A DNA stretch of 64,000 nucleotides. Source: Paenibacillus vietnamensis (lineage in GTDB: Bacteria > Bacillota > Bacilli > Paenibacillales > Paenibacillaceae). The stretch is from contig NZ_JAHMHW010000016.1 in the NCBI RefSeq assembly GCF_020169515.1, forward strand, positions 1 through 64,000, written 5' to 3'. Shown here piece after piece: positions 1 to 9,511 of the stretch (position 1 is the first letter of the stretch; the number at the start of each line of letters is the position of its first letter). A model generated the notes under the pieces. That model was not told where the DNA came from. It did not search any database and saw only the letters and a program-made list of their open reading frames with translations. Both the position numbers and the translations under genes were made by a program.

Positions 1-86
1 CGCCACTCTCATCCCGTCATTGAAATAACGGGCGTTCCCTTGGCGCATTCGTAAAAATAATGAAAGTCATGTAAACAGGTTTAAAT

Positions 87-100
87 TGCAAGCGTTTTCT
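87..100. promoter_or_regulatory. possible CcpA cre site
   Basis: TGCAAGCGTTTTCT agrees with the Bacillus cre consensus TGWAANCGNTNWCA at 12 of 14 positions. It lies about 85 bp upstream of the first gene of the polysaccharide locus, where catabolite control would be expected. The rest of positions 1-184 shows no gene or terminator I can support. The match is only approximate. Confidence 0.35.
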
Positions 101-184
101 TGTTGGGATTACAATATTTACATGCAACTATGCTCTGAGCTGCACGAGGCGGCAACTTCGAAGATCAGAAAGGTGCGATAAAGA

Positions 185-1294
185 TTGAGGAACTTTGCAA
201 AAATTAAGCACACCAGTATGGGAAGACGGATTATAGTCGTCCTATTGATTCTGATCTTCGTGCCGGGAGCCATTATCTTAAACCGCATCATTTCTAAACA
301 TGATACGGCTGACAGTTACATGGCTCTCGTAAACGGCTTTCCAATAAGGACAAAAGAATTTGATAACGCGATCGCAGCCAACAAAGCCCAAATCATCGAT
401 TACTTCTACAACAAATACGGCGCCGAACAGACAGCCGGATTCTGGACGACGTCATTTGAGGGCGAAGTACCAGCGGAATCCATTATGAAAAAGGCGCTGG
501 AAGACAGCGTCAAGATCAAAATTCGGCAACGGATTGCGCAAGAACAGGGTGTGCTGCAGAACATCAGTTATGAAGGCTTTATACGGCAGTTAAATGAGGA
601 AAACAAGAGAAGGCAGAGAGCTATCCGCAACCGTGAGGTCATCTACGGACCCCGCCAATACGAGGAGAACGCCTATTTCGAATATGTATTGAGCAATACG
701 ACCCGGTCTGTCAAAAATCAGTTGATGAAGGAAGAATGGAAGCCGGATGGCCAAAAATTAAAACGGTTTTACGACTTGCAGAAAAATCAATTGTACATGT
801 CGCACGGATCGGTGAAAGTAAAGCTTTTAACATTATCGTTTCTGAATTCAAATCAGACCGTTGACGAAGCGCTCAAGGAGGATGCCAAGAAACAGATGGA
901 AAAGGCGCTGTCCATAGCGGCTTCCGGGACCGATTTCGAGGATATTGTGAAGGCATTAGATTTGGATGTCCAAATGATGGAGAAGATCTTTAACTCGAGT
1001 AATGTCAGGAACAATTCCAGAAGTCCTGTCGCACAGGCCGCCGAAAAGCTTTCGATGGATGAAATAAGCGGCATTATTGAAGAGAACGGACGTTTCTATC
1101 TGATTAAAGGTATTGAAAACCAAAAAGAGGGATCAGGCTTCCTGGATTTCGATAGTATCAAAGATCAAGTGCTCAAAGATTATGCCGACTACAATTATGA
1201 GGAGTATGTCAATAAGCGCGTTTCAGAAGCGCAAATTGTATTGAACGAGACCGAGTATCGCGCCTATCAAAAGAGGGAGTTTCCAACAGATTGA
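185..1294 (+). CDS. SurA/PrsA-like membrane-anchored folding factor (peptidylprolyl isomerase family)
   Basis: The 369-residue product has one N-terminal membrane segment at about residues 14-33 after a basic stretch, so it is probably anchored with the bulk outside the cell. The following region (VNGFPIRTKEFDNAI) resembles the SurA N-terminal chaperone fold. The C-terminal third looks like a weak PpiC-type rotamase fold (about residues 205-320). I cannot confirm catalytic residues. The start is TTG at 185, with GAAAGGTG about 10 bases upstream. It lies 53 bp before the secreted beta-helix gene and is probably co-transcribed with it, suggesting it helps fold that protein or related exported enzymes. 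A pure chaperone without isomerase activity is equally possible. Confidence 0.7.
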   Translation: MRNFAKIKHTSMGRRIIVVLLILIFVPGAIILNRIISKHDTADSYMALVNGFPIRTKEFDNAIAANKAQIIDYFYNKYGAEQTAGFWTTSFEGEVPAESIMKKALEDSVKIKIRQRIAQEQGVLQNISYEGFIRQLNEENKRRQRAIRNREVIYGPRQYEENAYFEYVLSNTTRSVKNQLMKEEWKPDGQKLKRFYDLQKNQLYMSHGSVKVKLLTLSFLNSNQTVDEALKEDAKKQMEKALSIAASGTDFEDIVKALDLDVQMMEKIFNSSNVRNNSRSPVAQAAEKLSMDEISGIIEENGRFYLIKGIENQKEGSGFLDFDSIKDQVLKDYADYNYEEYVNKRVSEAQIVLNETEYRAYQKREFPTD

Positions 1295-1347
1295 TGTTAA
1301 CGCTTCAATAGGGCCCGATTGAAGCCTGACATAAATCAAAGTAAAGG

Positions 1348-4305
1348 ATGATGAAATTGCTCAAACGGCTATCAATGAGACTCACCGCAATCGTGTCTGC
1401 CATGGCCATGCTTGTCAGCATGGTGATCGCAGCCCCGTCAGTCGTCAAAGCAGCTGGAACTACCTACTACATCGATAATATCGGCGGGGATGACGGCAAT
1501 AACGGGACAAGTCCCGGCAGCGCTTGGAAATCGCTTGACAAAGTCAATGCCACGACATTCGCACCCGGCGACAAAATTTTATTCAAAGCAGGGGGAAGCT
1601 GGAACGGCAGACTTTGGCCCAAAGGCTCGGGAGCTGCCGGAAGTCCAATCGTCATAGACCAATACGGCTCCGGCAGCAAACCTCTGATCGCCGGCGTTAC
1701 ATCCGAATTGGAAGCGGTTTTTTTGAAAAACCAGGAGTACTGGGAAATCAGCAATCTGGAAATCACAAACCGGTCACCTTTGCCTTTTGACCGGGATTGG
1801 CAAAATCCTCGCGGTCAGCGTCGGGGCGTCTACATTTTGAATGAAGAAGCCGGCATCCTGCATCACATACAAGTGAAAAACTTAACGATCCATGATGTTG
1901 ACGGCTCTTACACGACTCGCTCCGGAGGCATTATATTCGATTCCGTCGGCTCGGTCACTCCAAGCGCGTTTGATGGCATTCTCATTGACGGCAATACGCT
2001 GACGGATGTAGATGCTTATGGCATTTACATCGGTTCCAATTGTATTCTGCGCTATGGAATGAACGACTTATGGCCTTGGGTACAGAAGCCGTACGGACCG
2101 TGGACCCCTTCTACCCATGTGAAAATTTCCAACAATTCAGTCATCAGGGCGGCCACAGGCGGGATTGCGTGGAACGTAACCGATGGCGCGATTGTCGAAC
2201 ATAACACGGTTCAACAAGCTACTTATCTGGCTACTAACGCTTCGATATGGTGGGCTTATGCAGACAACAACCTTGTTCAATTCAACGAATCATTCGAGAG
2301 CGTTAACGGGGCTGAAGACGGCCACGGATTTGACGTGGACGCGGGAAACCTCGGTTCGATCGTCCAATATAACTACAGCCATGATAATGCGGGAGGCTTC
2401 ATGCTGTTTGTCAATGACACTTACTACACAATCAACACGATTGTCAGGTATAACATTAGCCAAAACGACAGGAAAAGCATTTTCCGGTACAGCGGATCGA
2501 TTGATACGGTCTATAACTACAATAATTCGATTTATGTGGGAGAAGCGTCCGGAAATCCGGTCATGAGCGATTATTTCACTAAGGCTTCGGGTTCCCCGGT
2601 CAACATTAAGAACTACAACAATGCATATTATAGCGTCGGAGATCGAGGATGGAACCTAACCGGACAAACGTTTGATTACAACGCCTATTTCGGCGGGAAC
2701 ACGCTGGTGCAGGATGACGCCAATAAGGTAATCGGCGATCCGAAATTTGTAAATCCCGGAAGCGGCGGCATAGGTATGAATACAGTTGGAGGATACCAAT
2801 TGCAATCGGACTCTCCGTTGATTGGCGCGGGCATTCGCATTACGGATAACGGGGGACGGGATTATTTCGGCAATCCGGTATACAACGGCGCTCCCGACAT
2901 CGGCGCCCACGAATATGCGGGCAGCGTGCCTCCGGCTGGAGATATGCCGGATCCTATCGTCATTACGCCGATTCACTTGCCAAGTACGCCAACCGACAAT
3001 TTGGCGCCAATGGCGACCGCAAGCACGACGTTCCAGACCGATTCGGCTATTGCAAATATCAACGATAATTATTACGAAACCGCTTGGATGAGCGAAATGT
3101 CGCCAGCATTCCCCAACTACATAACTCTCGATTTCGGCTCAACCCAGGTGACTTCCAACATTTTGAAACTTAACGCGTCATTCGGACAAAGCCAGGGAAT
3201 AACGGACTTCGATCTCGAATATTTCGATGGTTCAGTTTGGGTCCCCATTCAATCGGGCATCCATGTGACATGGAATTCGGATACCGGTGCAGACGAGATC
3301 CAAACGGTGAAATTCCCTTCTACGATGTTCAAAAAAATCAGAATGAAGATAAACGATGGAAACCTGCAACGGGGCAATATTACGCTAAACGAGCTGGAGT
3401 TGTACTTCGAGGCAACCGATATCGCTAGCACAACGTTTCCTACGGGGGGAGGAGAGATTGCCAACATTATTGATAACAACGTCTCCTCAACGTGGGGCAG
3501 CTCTACCGACATTACATTCCCGGGCTATTTCGCCTTAGACTACGGGAACAACCCCATTGCGGTCAACAAGATCACCTTGGTCACGCATTTCGGAATAGGC
3601 CAAGGCATTACCAATGTCGATGTGGAATACTTCGACGGCACCGAATGGGTAACGGCTTTATCCAATGCCTCAATTGATTGGAAGCTAAACGACAGTACCA
3701 AAGAGCGTCAGTCCATTGAGTTTCCAACCATTACGGCAGGTAAAATCCGGCTAAAGGTCAACAATGGGAACCGGCAATGGGGGAACATCGCGCTTAATGA
3801 ACTGATTCTGGAGAACAATACGGTTGTTGATCGGAACGCCCCGGTCATTACGGTCGAATCGGTCACGACGACAGAAGACAATACAGGGGATTTCAAACCG
3901 CAGTTTACGGTTGTTGATGAGTTGTCGGGTGTCGACCATACGAAAACAGTCATGACGCTGGATGGCCATGTTGTCATGGACGGAGATTCGATTCCGCTAT
4001 ACACATTAGAGCTTGGAACTCATACCTTCATGATTACAGCCAGCGATTTAGCAGGTAATACGACCAGTCAAACCGTTACCTTTCAGGTTATGACGAGTCT
4101 CGCTGCGCTGAAACAATTGGTTAAATCCTTCTCAGACAAAGGCTTGATTGACAATAAAGGGATTGCCGACAGTTTATTGTCCAAATTGGAAAAACAAGAT
4201 TTGAAAAGCTTTATTCATCAAGTAGAAGCGCAGGCCGGAAAGCACATTTCCGACAATGCCGCCCAATACTTGCTCCGCGACGCGGAATCTCTTCTCGGCA
4301 AATAA
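1348..4305 (+). CDS. secreted right-handed beta-helix protein with two discoidin-like domains and a C-terminal FIMAH domain
   Basis: 985 residues. A signal peptide spans residues 1-36 (basic start, long hydrophobic stretch, VKAA cleavage region). Residues about 37-525 form a parallel beta-helix of the pectate-lyase/DUF1565 kind, starting TYYIDNIGGDDGNNGTS and ending PDIGAHEYAG. Two F5/8 type C (discoidin) carbohydrate-binding domains follow at about 551-688 and 691-822, each closing with a GN-ITLNEL-type strand. An Ig-like domain lies at about 831-916. A FIMAH domain occupies about 918-985 (LKQLVKSFSDKGLI to the end). The architecture fits an extracellular polysaccharide lyase or glycosidase; the substrate cannot be read from the sequence. 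The importer and GH35 enzyme downstream suggest a galactose-containing plant or algal glycan. Confidence 0.85.
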   Translation: MMKLLKRLSMRLTAIVSAMAMLVSMVIAAPSVVKAAGTTYYIDNIGGDDGNNGTSPGSAWKSLDKVNATTFAPGDKILFKAGGSWNGRLWPKGSGAAGSPIVIDQYGSGSKPLIAGVTSELEAVFLKNQEYWEISNLEITNRSPLPFDRDWQNPRGQRRGVYILNEEAGILHHIQVKNLTIHDVDGSYTTRSGGIIFDSVGSVTPSAFDGILIDGNTLTDVDAYGIYIGSNCILRYGMNDLWPWVQKPYGPWTPSTHVKISNNSVIRAATGGIAWNVTDGAIVEHNTVQQATYLATNASIWWAYADNNLVQFNESFESVNGAEDGHGFDVDAGNLGSIVQYNYSHDNAGGFMLFVNDTYYTINTIVRYNISQNDRKSIFRYSGSIDTVYNYNNSIYVGEASGNPVMSDYFTKASGSPVNIKNYNNAYYSVGDRGWNLTGQTFDYNAYFGGNTLVQDDANKVIGDPKFVNPGSGGIGMNTVGGYQLQSDSPLIGAGIRITDNGGRDYFGNPVYNGAPDIGAHEYAGSVPPAGDMPDPIVITPIHLPSTPTDNLAPMATASTTFQTDSAIANINDNYYETAWMSEMSPAFPNYITLDFGSTQVTSNILKLNASFGQSQGITDFDLEYFDGSVWVPIQSGIHVTWNSDTGADEIQTVKFPSTMFKKIRMKINDGNLQRGNITLNELELYFEATDIASTTFPTGGGEIANIIDNNVSSTWGSSTDITFPGYFALDYGNNPIAVNKITLVTHFGIGQGITNVDVEYFDGTEWVTALSNASIDWKLNDSTKERQSIEFPTITAGKIRLKVNNGNRQWGNIALNELILENNTVVDRNAPVITVESVTTTEDNTGDFKPQFTVVDELSGVDHTKTVMTLDGHVVMDGDSIPLYTLELGTHTFMITASDLAGNTTSQTVTFQVMTSLAALKQLVKSFSDKGLIDNKGIADSLLSKLEKQDLKSFIHQVEAQAGKHISDNAAQYLLRDAESLLGK

Positions 4306-4350
4306 TCTATTAACGAACGGCGCGTTTGGATTGATGAAACAAAAGAGCAT

Positions 4351-4385
4351 AAAAGAGGCCGAATGCATCGAATTCGGCCTCTTTT
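4351..4385 (+). terminator. rho-independent terminator after the beta-helix gene
   Basis: A perfect 14-bp inverted repeat, AAAAGAGGCCGAAT and ATTCGGCCTCTTTT, with a 7-base loop. It ends in a T run and starts with an A run, so it could act in both directions. It separates the beta-helix gene from the sensor kinase gene. Confidence 0.9.
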
Positions 4386-4504
4386 CCGCGAAGTTTATTG
4401 ACATTAAAGAAACTCATCTGAAACAATTGGTTAAGCAGTGGAGAGTTTGGTGCATGGCTCGAAACATTTTTATAAACTTACCATTATGATCATAAGGGGG
4501 GCCT

Positions 4505-6247
4505 ATGAAGCTGCAAGCTGCAGGCAAAGCGAAATGGTTCGTCTACCAGAAAATTGTCGTTGTATTCGTTGTTCTTCTTATTCCTCTATTTTCGATAAAC
4601 ATATGGGTGAATTTCAAGGCCATATCTTTTTCGAAGAATACGATCATTGATTCCGCCATGTCCGGACTATCCTTTTATGCCAATCAGTTGGATAAGGAGT
4701 TGTATTTTATTCGCAATCAGCAGCTGCAATTTCTGAATGACAGCGATTTGCAGAAGCTTAGCTTTCTGGGCGGAAGCCTTAAGGGGTATGAGGAGGTTTT
4801 ATTAATTCAGCAGGTAAAGGACCGGCTCATTCCGATTCTGGAGTCCAGTGAATATGTAACCAACGCGGGGGTTTATATTGCGTCGATAGGCAAAACCATC
4901 TCAAATATTAGCGGCATTACGAATACACCTAATGGGGAATATGAGCTTATTTCTTCGTTATCCGTCATCTCGCCCAAGCCCTCTTTCTATTCGGTGGGAG
5001 GGAGCATCTTTTTTATTGAGACCGCGAATAATGCCGGCATCTGGTCGTATATTGAGATTTCCAAATCGAAGCTGTTGGACGCGCTGCGCCAAACGGCAGC
5101 CATATCCCGGGATTCCGAAGTATTCCTGGGGAACGAACGTTTTGGAAGTTTAATATCCACGGCCCAAAACGACCAGACAATGGCCATAGAGCATCAGCTG
5201 CTTCAAGAACTGAGCGGCCTTGATGAGAATGATTCCGAAATGAAGAATGTAGCCGGCATCCGTTATTTTGTTGCGCATCACAATATCAGTTCTTTAAATC
5301 TAGTTTTAATCATGTATGTGAATCAAAACGAAATTACAAAACAATTGAGTCAATTTAATCTATTGTTCTACTTCTTATTCGGCATTGCCTTTATTGTGCT
5401 CGTGCTATATTCGTTCTCTGTGAATCTCATGATCCATCGGCCGCTGTCGAAGCTGGTCAAGGCATTCCACAAGATCGAGACCGACAATCTGAACTTGGTC
5501 GTTGAGTCCAAGAGAAATGATGAATTTCATTATTTATTTCATAGCTTTAATCGCATGGCGCATAGACTGAAACGTTCCATAGAGGAGAACTATGGGCAAA
5601 AAATAGCGCTGCAGCATTCGGAATTAAAGCAATTGCAGTCCCAGATCAACCCCCATTTTCTATATAACAGCTTCTTTAATATTTATATGATGTGTAAAGT
5701 GGGGGATTCCGACAGCGCCGCGAATCTATCTCAAAAGTTAGGCAGTTATTATCAATACATTACAAGGAGCGGCGCCAATGAAGTGCTTTTGAGCAAAGAA
5801 TTCCAGCATGCGCTGGATTATTGCGAGATTCAATGCATTCGCTTCTCTAATCGGGTCTCGTATGAGTACACAGAAATACCACATCGGCTGCAAACCGTTT
5901 ACGTACCTAGACTCATCATTCAACCGATCGTTGAGAATGTATTCGATCACGCCTTTGGAGACGGCGCGCCGGACAGAGTAATCTATATCGGGGCCAGTTA
6001 CATGGACGAAACCGTGCGCATAACGGTAGAAGACAACGGTCAATTGTTAACGGATGCCAAGATCGGGCAATTGCAGGAGCAGCTGGCGACGAGCTCCTTG
6101 CAGATCGAAAAAACCGGTTTAATTAACGTTTGCAATCGACTTGAATTAACGTATGGCGCGGACAGCGGTTTATTCGTATCCCGAAGCCGTTACGGAGGAT
6201 TAAAGGTTGAGCTTATTATACATGTTCAGCAGAAAGGGGCATCATGA
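4505..6247 (+). CDS. YesM-type sensor histidine kinase
   Basis: 580 residues. Membrane segments lie at about 16-36 and 285-310, enclosing a sensor domain of about 250 residues outside the cell. A HAMP region (about 310-365) and the His_kinase domain follow, with phospho-acceptor His384 in QINPHFLYN. The ATPase domain (IIQPIVENVFDHAF, VEDNG) closes the protein. RBS AAGGGGGG precedes ATG 4505. It overlaps the response regulator by 4 bases (ATGA), so the two are translated together. Such pairs in Paenibacillus usually sense oligosaccharides and activate the neighbouring ABC importer, here the genes from 7707 onward; that link is inferred from position. Confidence 0.95.
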   Translation: MKLQAAGKAKWFVYQKIVVVFVVLLIPLFSINIWVNFKAISFSKNTIIDSAMSGLSFYANQLDKELYFIRNQQLQFLNDSDLQKLSFLGGSLKGYEEVLLIQQVKDRLIPILESSEYVTNAGVYIASIGKTISNISGITNTPNGEYELISSLSVISPKPSFYSVGGSIFFIETANNAGIWSYIEISKSKLLDALRQTAAISRDSEVFLGNERFGSLISTAQNDQTMAIEHQLLQELSGLDENDSEMKNVAGIRYFVAHHNISSLNLVLIMYVNQNEITKQLSQFNLLFYFLFGIAFIVLVLYSFSVNLMIHRPLSKLVKAFHKIETDNLNLVVESKRNDEFHYLFHSFNRMAHRLKRSIEENYGQKIALQHSELKQLQSQINPHFLYNSFFNIYMMCKVGDSDSAANLSQKLGSYYQYITRSGANEVLLSKEFQHALDYCEIQCIRFSNRVSYEYTEIPHRLQTVYVPRLIIQPIVENVFDHAFGDGAPDRVIYIGASYMDETVRITVEDNGQLLTDAKIGQLQEQLATSSLQIEKTGLINVCNRLELTYGADSGLFVSRSRYGGLKVELIIHVQQKGAS

Positions 6248-7587
6248 TGTATCGATTGTTAATCGTGGATGACGAGCCCGCCATTGTAAATGGCTTGGTA
6301 CAGCTTTTTCGGGAAAATAAGGAAATGGAGCTGGATGTATGCAAAGCCTATTCGTCGAATGAAGCGATTGAAATCGCGAGAAAAACAAAATTGGATATTT
6401 TGATCAGCGATATTCGCATGCCTCTGATGGACGGCCTGCAATTAGTGGACGAAATTATTTATTATTGGCCTTCATGCCGAGTCATTTTTCTTACGGGCTA
6501 TAGCGAGTTTGACTACGTATTTGAGGCGATCAGAAAAAATGTACAAAATTATATTCTGAAAACGGAAGGCATCGAACCTGTGTTTCATGAGGTAAAGAAG
6601 GCCATTTCAAAATTAGAGGAAGATAACCGTAATAGGCTCCATCAAGAAAAGGCGCAGATGCATCTTCAATTGGCGGAACCTTTTATGAAAAAAGAATTGA
6701 TGGAGAGCATGCTGAGCGGAGAGCCGATAACATCCCTGCTCAGCCAAACGCGTTATGCGGAGCTGGACTTTCAAATTTCGACGGACCGTTCCTTCTTCTT
6801 CCTTGTTGGACAAGTGGACCGGCTTGAAGTCCATAAAATAAAGGCATTGCAATCCGTGCAACGGATTGTGGACACTCATTTGCCTGCTTCTATCGCGAAT
6901 GAGAAAGTGATCTACGACGGCAGCGTACTGGTGTGGCTTCTTCAACCGGCAGAGGAATTGTTGAAGCGGTTTGGCGGTGATCCTTCCGGTGCGAAAGCGG
7001 AAGAGCATGGCTTTGTTTCGTATATGAAAGGAATACTCGAGCTCATCCAAAACGAATGCGAAGACGTGCTGGAGACTTCTGTTTCATTCGGCATTTCCGG
7101 AAATCTGTTAGGGAAGCAGGACAACATTCATCTCCTGGTGGAAGCTGTTCGCGCAATGATCCAAAACCGGATTCTACTCGGTCAGAAAGTCGTGATCGTT
7201 GACCTTGAAAAGTCGGACGGATCTGAAGCGGCACGATACATAGGCGGAGGAATGCGGCAAGACGACAGCAGGAAATCGCTGATCGAACAAATCCACCATT
7301 ATATTCATGAGCATCTATCCGGCGATGTGTCTCTAACGGCTATTGCCGACGAAATGCATTTTAACCCCTCCTATCTATCGCGTTATTACAAACAGATCAC
7401 GGGGCACAATTTGTTCGATTATATTCAATCTGCGAAAATGAATGTCGCCATTAACTTGATGATGACGACATCTTTAAAATTAAATGAAATTGCAGCCAAG
7501 GCAGGGTTCGACTCCCCTTCTTACTTTACGACTTTTTTCAAAAAAATGACGGGATTTTCGCCTCAGGAGTATCGGAATTCCCGATAA
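6244..7587 (+). CDS. YesN-type response regulator with AraC DNA-binding domain
   Basis: 447 residues. An N-terminal receiver domain (VDDEPAI acidic pocket; phospho-acceptor Asp56 in ISDIRMPLMDG; conserved Lys in YILKTEG) is followed by a middle region. A C-terminal pair of AraC helix-turn-helix motifs lies at about 345-447 (LTAIADEMHFNPSYLSRYYK and LNEIAAKAGFDSPSYFTTFFKK). It is the partner of the overlapping kinase. It most likely activates the promoter at about 7620-7650 ahead of the solute-binding protein gene. Confidence 0.95.
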   Translation: MMYRLLIVDDEPAIVNGLVQLFRENKEMELDVCKAYSSNEAIEIARKTKLDILISDIRMPLMDGLQLVDEIIYYWPSCRVIFLTGYSEFDYVFEAIRKNVQNYILKTEGIEPVFHEVKKAISKLEEDNRNRLHQEKAQMHLQLAEPFMKKELMESMLSGEPITSLLSQTRYAELDFQISTDRSFFFLVGQVDRLEVHKIKALQSVQRIVDTHLPASIANEKVIYDGSVLVWLLQPAEELLKRFGGDPSGAKAEEHGFVSYMKGILELIQNECEDVLETSVSFGISGNLLGKQDNIHLLVEAVRAMIQNRILLGQKVVIVDLEKSDGSEAARYIGGGMRQDDSRKSLIEQIHHYIHEHLSGDVSLTAIADEMHFNPSYLSRYYKQITGHNLFDYIQSAKMNVAINLMMTTSLKLNEIAAKAGFDSPSYFTTFFKKMTGFSPQEYRNSR

Positions 7588-7622
7588 GTAAACAAAGTAA
7601 AAGCGAAGTACGGATCTTGAGA

Positions 7623-7651
7623 TTGTAACCGCTTTCTACCCATCTTACAAT
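7623..7651 (+). promoter_or_regulatory. promoter with overlapping CcpA cre site, ahead of the solute-binding protein gene
   Basis: TTGTAA (7623-7628) and TACAAT (7646-7651) are spaced 17 bp, a plausible sigma-A promoter with a weak -35 box. TGTAACCGCTTTCT at 7624-7637 matches the cre consensus TGWAANCGNTNWCA at 13 of 14 positions and covers the -35 box and spacer. CcpA bound there would block RNA polymerase. The weak -35 fits a need for the YesN activator. Confidence 0.6.
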
Positions 7652-7706
7652 TACAAATGAAGCAACATTGCTAAACCGTTATTACAATAAAGGGGGAAGC
7701 GCTTCA

Positions 7707-9431
7707 ATGAAAAAGTACAGAACAATGAAATGGGTTTTGGCGTCAACGCTGCTGCTTTCGATCGTTACAGCATGTTCGAATCAGGGCTCTAACAAAGACC
7801 AACCGTCTACGACACAACCGCCTTCCGGCAATGCAGGAACCGAAGCAGCCGCACCAGATCCATTCGGCAAATATCACGAGACCGTAACCGTGAATCAAGT
7901 GATCGGGTATAATCCGCCGGAAGACTCCAGGATCCCAAAAGGAATGACACCCGATAAAAATGCATACCTCAAAGATCTCAAAGAGACGATGAATATCGAT
8001 GTGAAATTTAAATGGATGGTTCCTTCCAACCAATATGAGCAAAAGTTTTCGCTCGCGATGGCGTCGGGCGATCTCCCTGATCTTCTCGAGCTGGATCCGA
8101 AAAATTTCGAGAAGCTGAAACAGCAAGATATGCTGGCCGATTTATCGGAAGCCTTTGAACAATATGCATCTCCGGCTCTAAAGAAGTATATGGAGTCCGA
8201 CGGCGGATTCTCGATGAAGACATTCAATTCAGACGGCAAACAGCTTGGCATTCCCGTTTTCGAGGATCCGTTCCTCTCCACGCAGCTGCTTTGGATTCGG
8301 AAAGACTGGCTTAACAACCTGAATCTCCAGGCGCCGAGAACGATAGATGAGCTGGAGAAGGTTGCTGAAGCGTTTGTTAACAATGACCCCGACAAAAATG
8401 GCGAAAACGACACTTACGGCGTTGCCTTGCAGAAAACCCTGTTCTTCTGGGGCTTTGACGTCAGAGGGTTCTTTAATGGATTCGGCGCTTATCCATCCGT
8501 TGGCGATGCCCAGTCCGCCTGGATCAAAGACAGCGACGGGAAGCTTATCCCGGGTCTGATTCAACCTGAAGTAAAGACGGCGCTTGGCAAACTGCAGTCC
8601 TGGTACGAGAAGGGAATTATCAACAAAGAGTTCGCTCTGAAGGATGAGAACAAAGTGGTAGAGGATATTACATCAGGCAAGGTGGGTATTTCCTACGGAG
8701 AATGGTGGTATCCGAATTGGCCGCTTAATTTAAATGTAGATAAGGATCCGAAGGCGGAGTGGATCGCCGTTCAAATTCCTGGATTTGACGGACCGGGCAA
8801 ATCGCTTGTTCCTAAAATTCGCGCCGGAAAAGTTTACGCCGTGAAAAAGGGCTTCAAACATCCGGATGCGATCATTAAGATGATGAACTACTACATTGAA
8901 ATCGGCAATAAGAAATATATGGACCAGAAAAAGCCCGAGGATGGATATGTATATAATTGGTATAATCCGCGGGTCTATAATCCTGCCCAGATTGAAACGA
9001 TCTATACCGAAGTGAATAGAGCCCTGGACGGGAATCAGACCGAAATCACATTAGAGGATGAGAATTACGTTAAAGTAACGGAAGTCTTCAAAGCAACAAA
9101 AGATTTCCTTACCGGAAATACGGAGACCTATTCAAAAGGCGTAAATTGGGGCCACTATTATAGCCGAGCCGCCAAAGAAGGCGGATGGGGAATGACCCGG
9201 AACATTAAAGAAAGCCAAGCCTTCGTTAATAATGAATTCTTTGGCCTGCCTACTTCGACACAGGTAGAGAAGGGCGGTCAACTTGACAAATTGATGCAAG
9301 AGTCCTTTACAAAAATCATCATGGGCGGGGATCTTGCCGAATTCGATAAGTTCGTTGCAAGCTGGAAGACGCTAGGCGGCGACGAAATTACGAAAGAAGT
9401 AAATGGATGGTACAGCAAACAGCCTAAATAA
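7707..9431 (+). CDS. sugar ABC transporter solute-binding lipoprotein (LplA/YtcQ type)
   Basis: 574 residues from ATG 7707, chosen because AGGGGGAAG lies 7-8 bases upstream; a longer frame opens at TTG 7668 without a good RBS. The lipoprotein signal ends in IVTAC, with lipid-modified Cys23, followed by a Ser/Thr/Pro/Gly-rich linker. The size (about 570 residues, larger than most binding proteins) and the partners resemble LplA/YtcQ proteins that bind oligosaccharides. It delivers substrate to the permeases at 9512 and 10418. No ATPase gene is in the locus; these systems usually share an MsmX-type ATPase encoded elsewhere. Confidence 0.93.
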   Translation: MKKYRTMKWVLASTLLLSIVTACSNQGSNKDQPSTTQPPSGNAGTEAAAPDPFGKYHETVTVNQVIGYNPPEDSRIPKGMTPDKNAYLKDLKETMNIDVKFKWMVPSNQYEQKFSLAMASGDLPDLLELDPKNFEKLKQQDMLADLSEAFEQYASPALKKYMESDGGFSMKTFNSDGKQLGIPVFEDPFLSTQLLWIRKDWLNNLNLQAPRTIDELEKVAEAFVNNDPDKNGENDTYGVALQKTLFFWGFDVRGFFNGFGAYPSVGDAQSAWIKDSDGKLIPGLIQPEVKTALGKLQSWYEKGIINKEFALKDENKVVEDITSGKVGISYGEWWYPNWPLNLNVDKDPKAEWIAVQIPGFDGPGKSLVPKIRAGKVYAVKKGFKHPDAIIKMMNYYIEIGNKKYMDQKKPEDGYVYNWYNPRVYNPAQIETIYTEVNRALDGNQTEITLEDENYVKVTEVFKATKDFLTGNTETYSKGVNWGHYYSRAAKEGGWGMTRNIKESQAFVNNEFFGLPTSTQVEKGGQLDKLMQESFTKIIMGGDLAEFDKFVASWKTLGGDEITKEVNGWYSKQPK

Positions 9432-9511
9432 TCCTGATCGTAAAGCGGGAGCGTGGAGTCGCAGATCGACGATGCCTCCCCTTTTCAACTTAGCGATGAT
9501 AAGGAGACCCT

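Noticed and set aside
4256..4489. 77-codon frame overlapping the end of the beta-helix gene
   Set aside because: It reads through the terminator hairpin at 4351-4385 and has no family or RBS.
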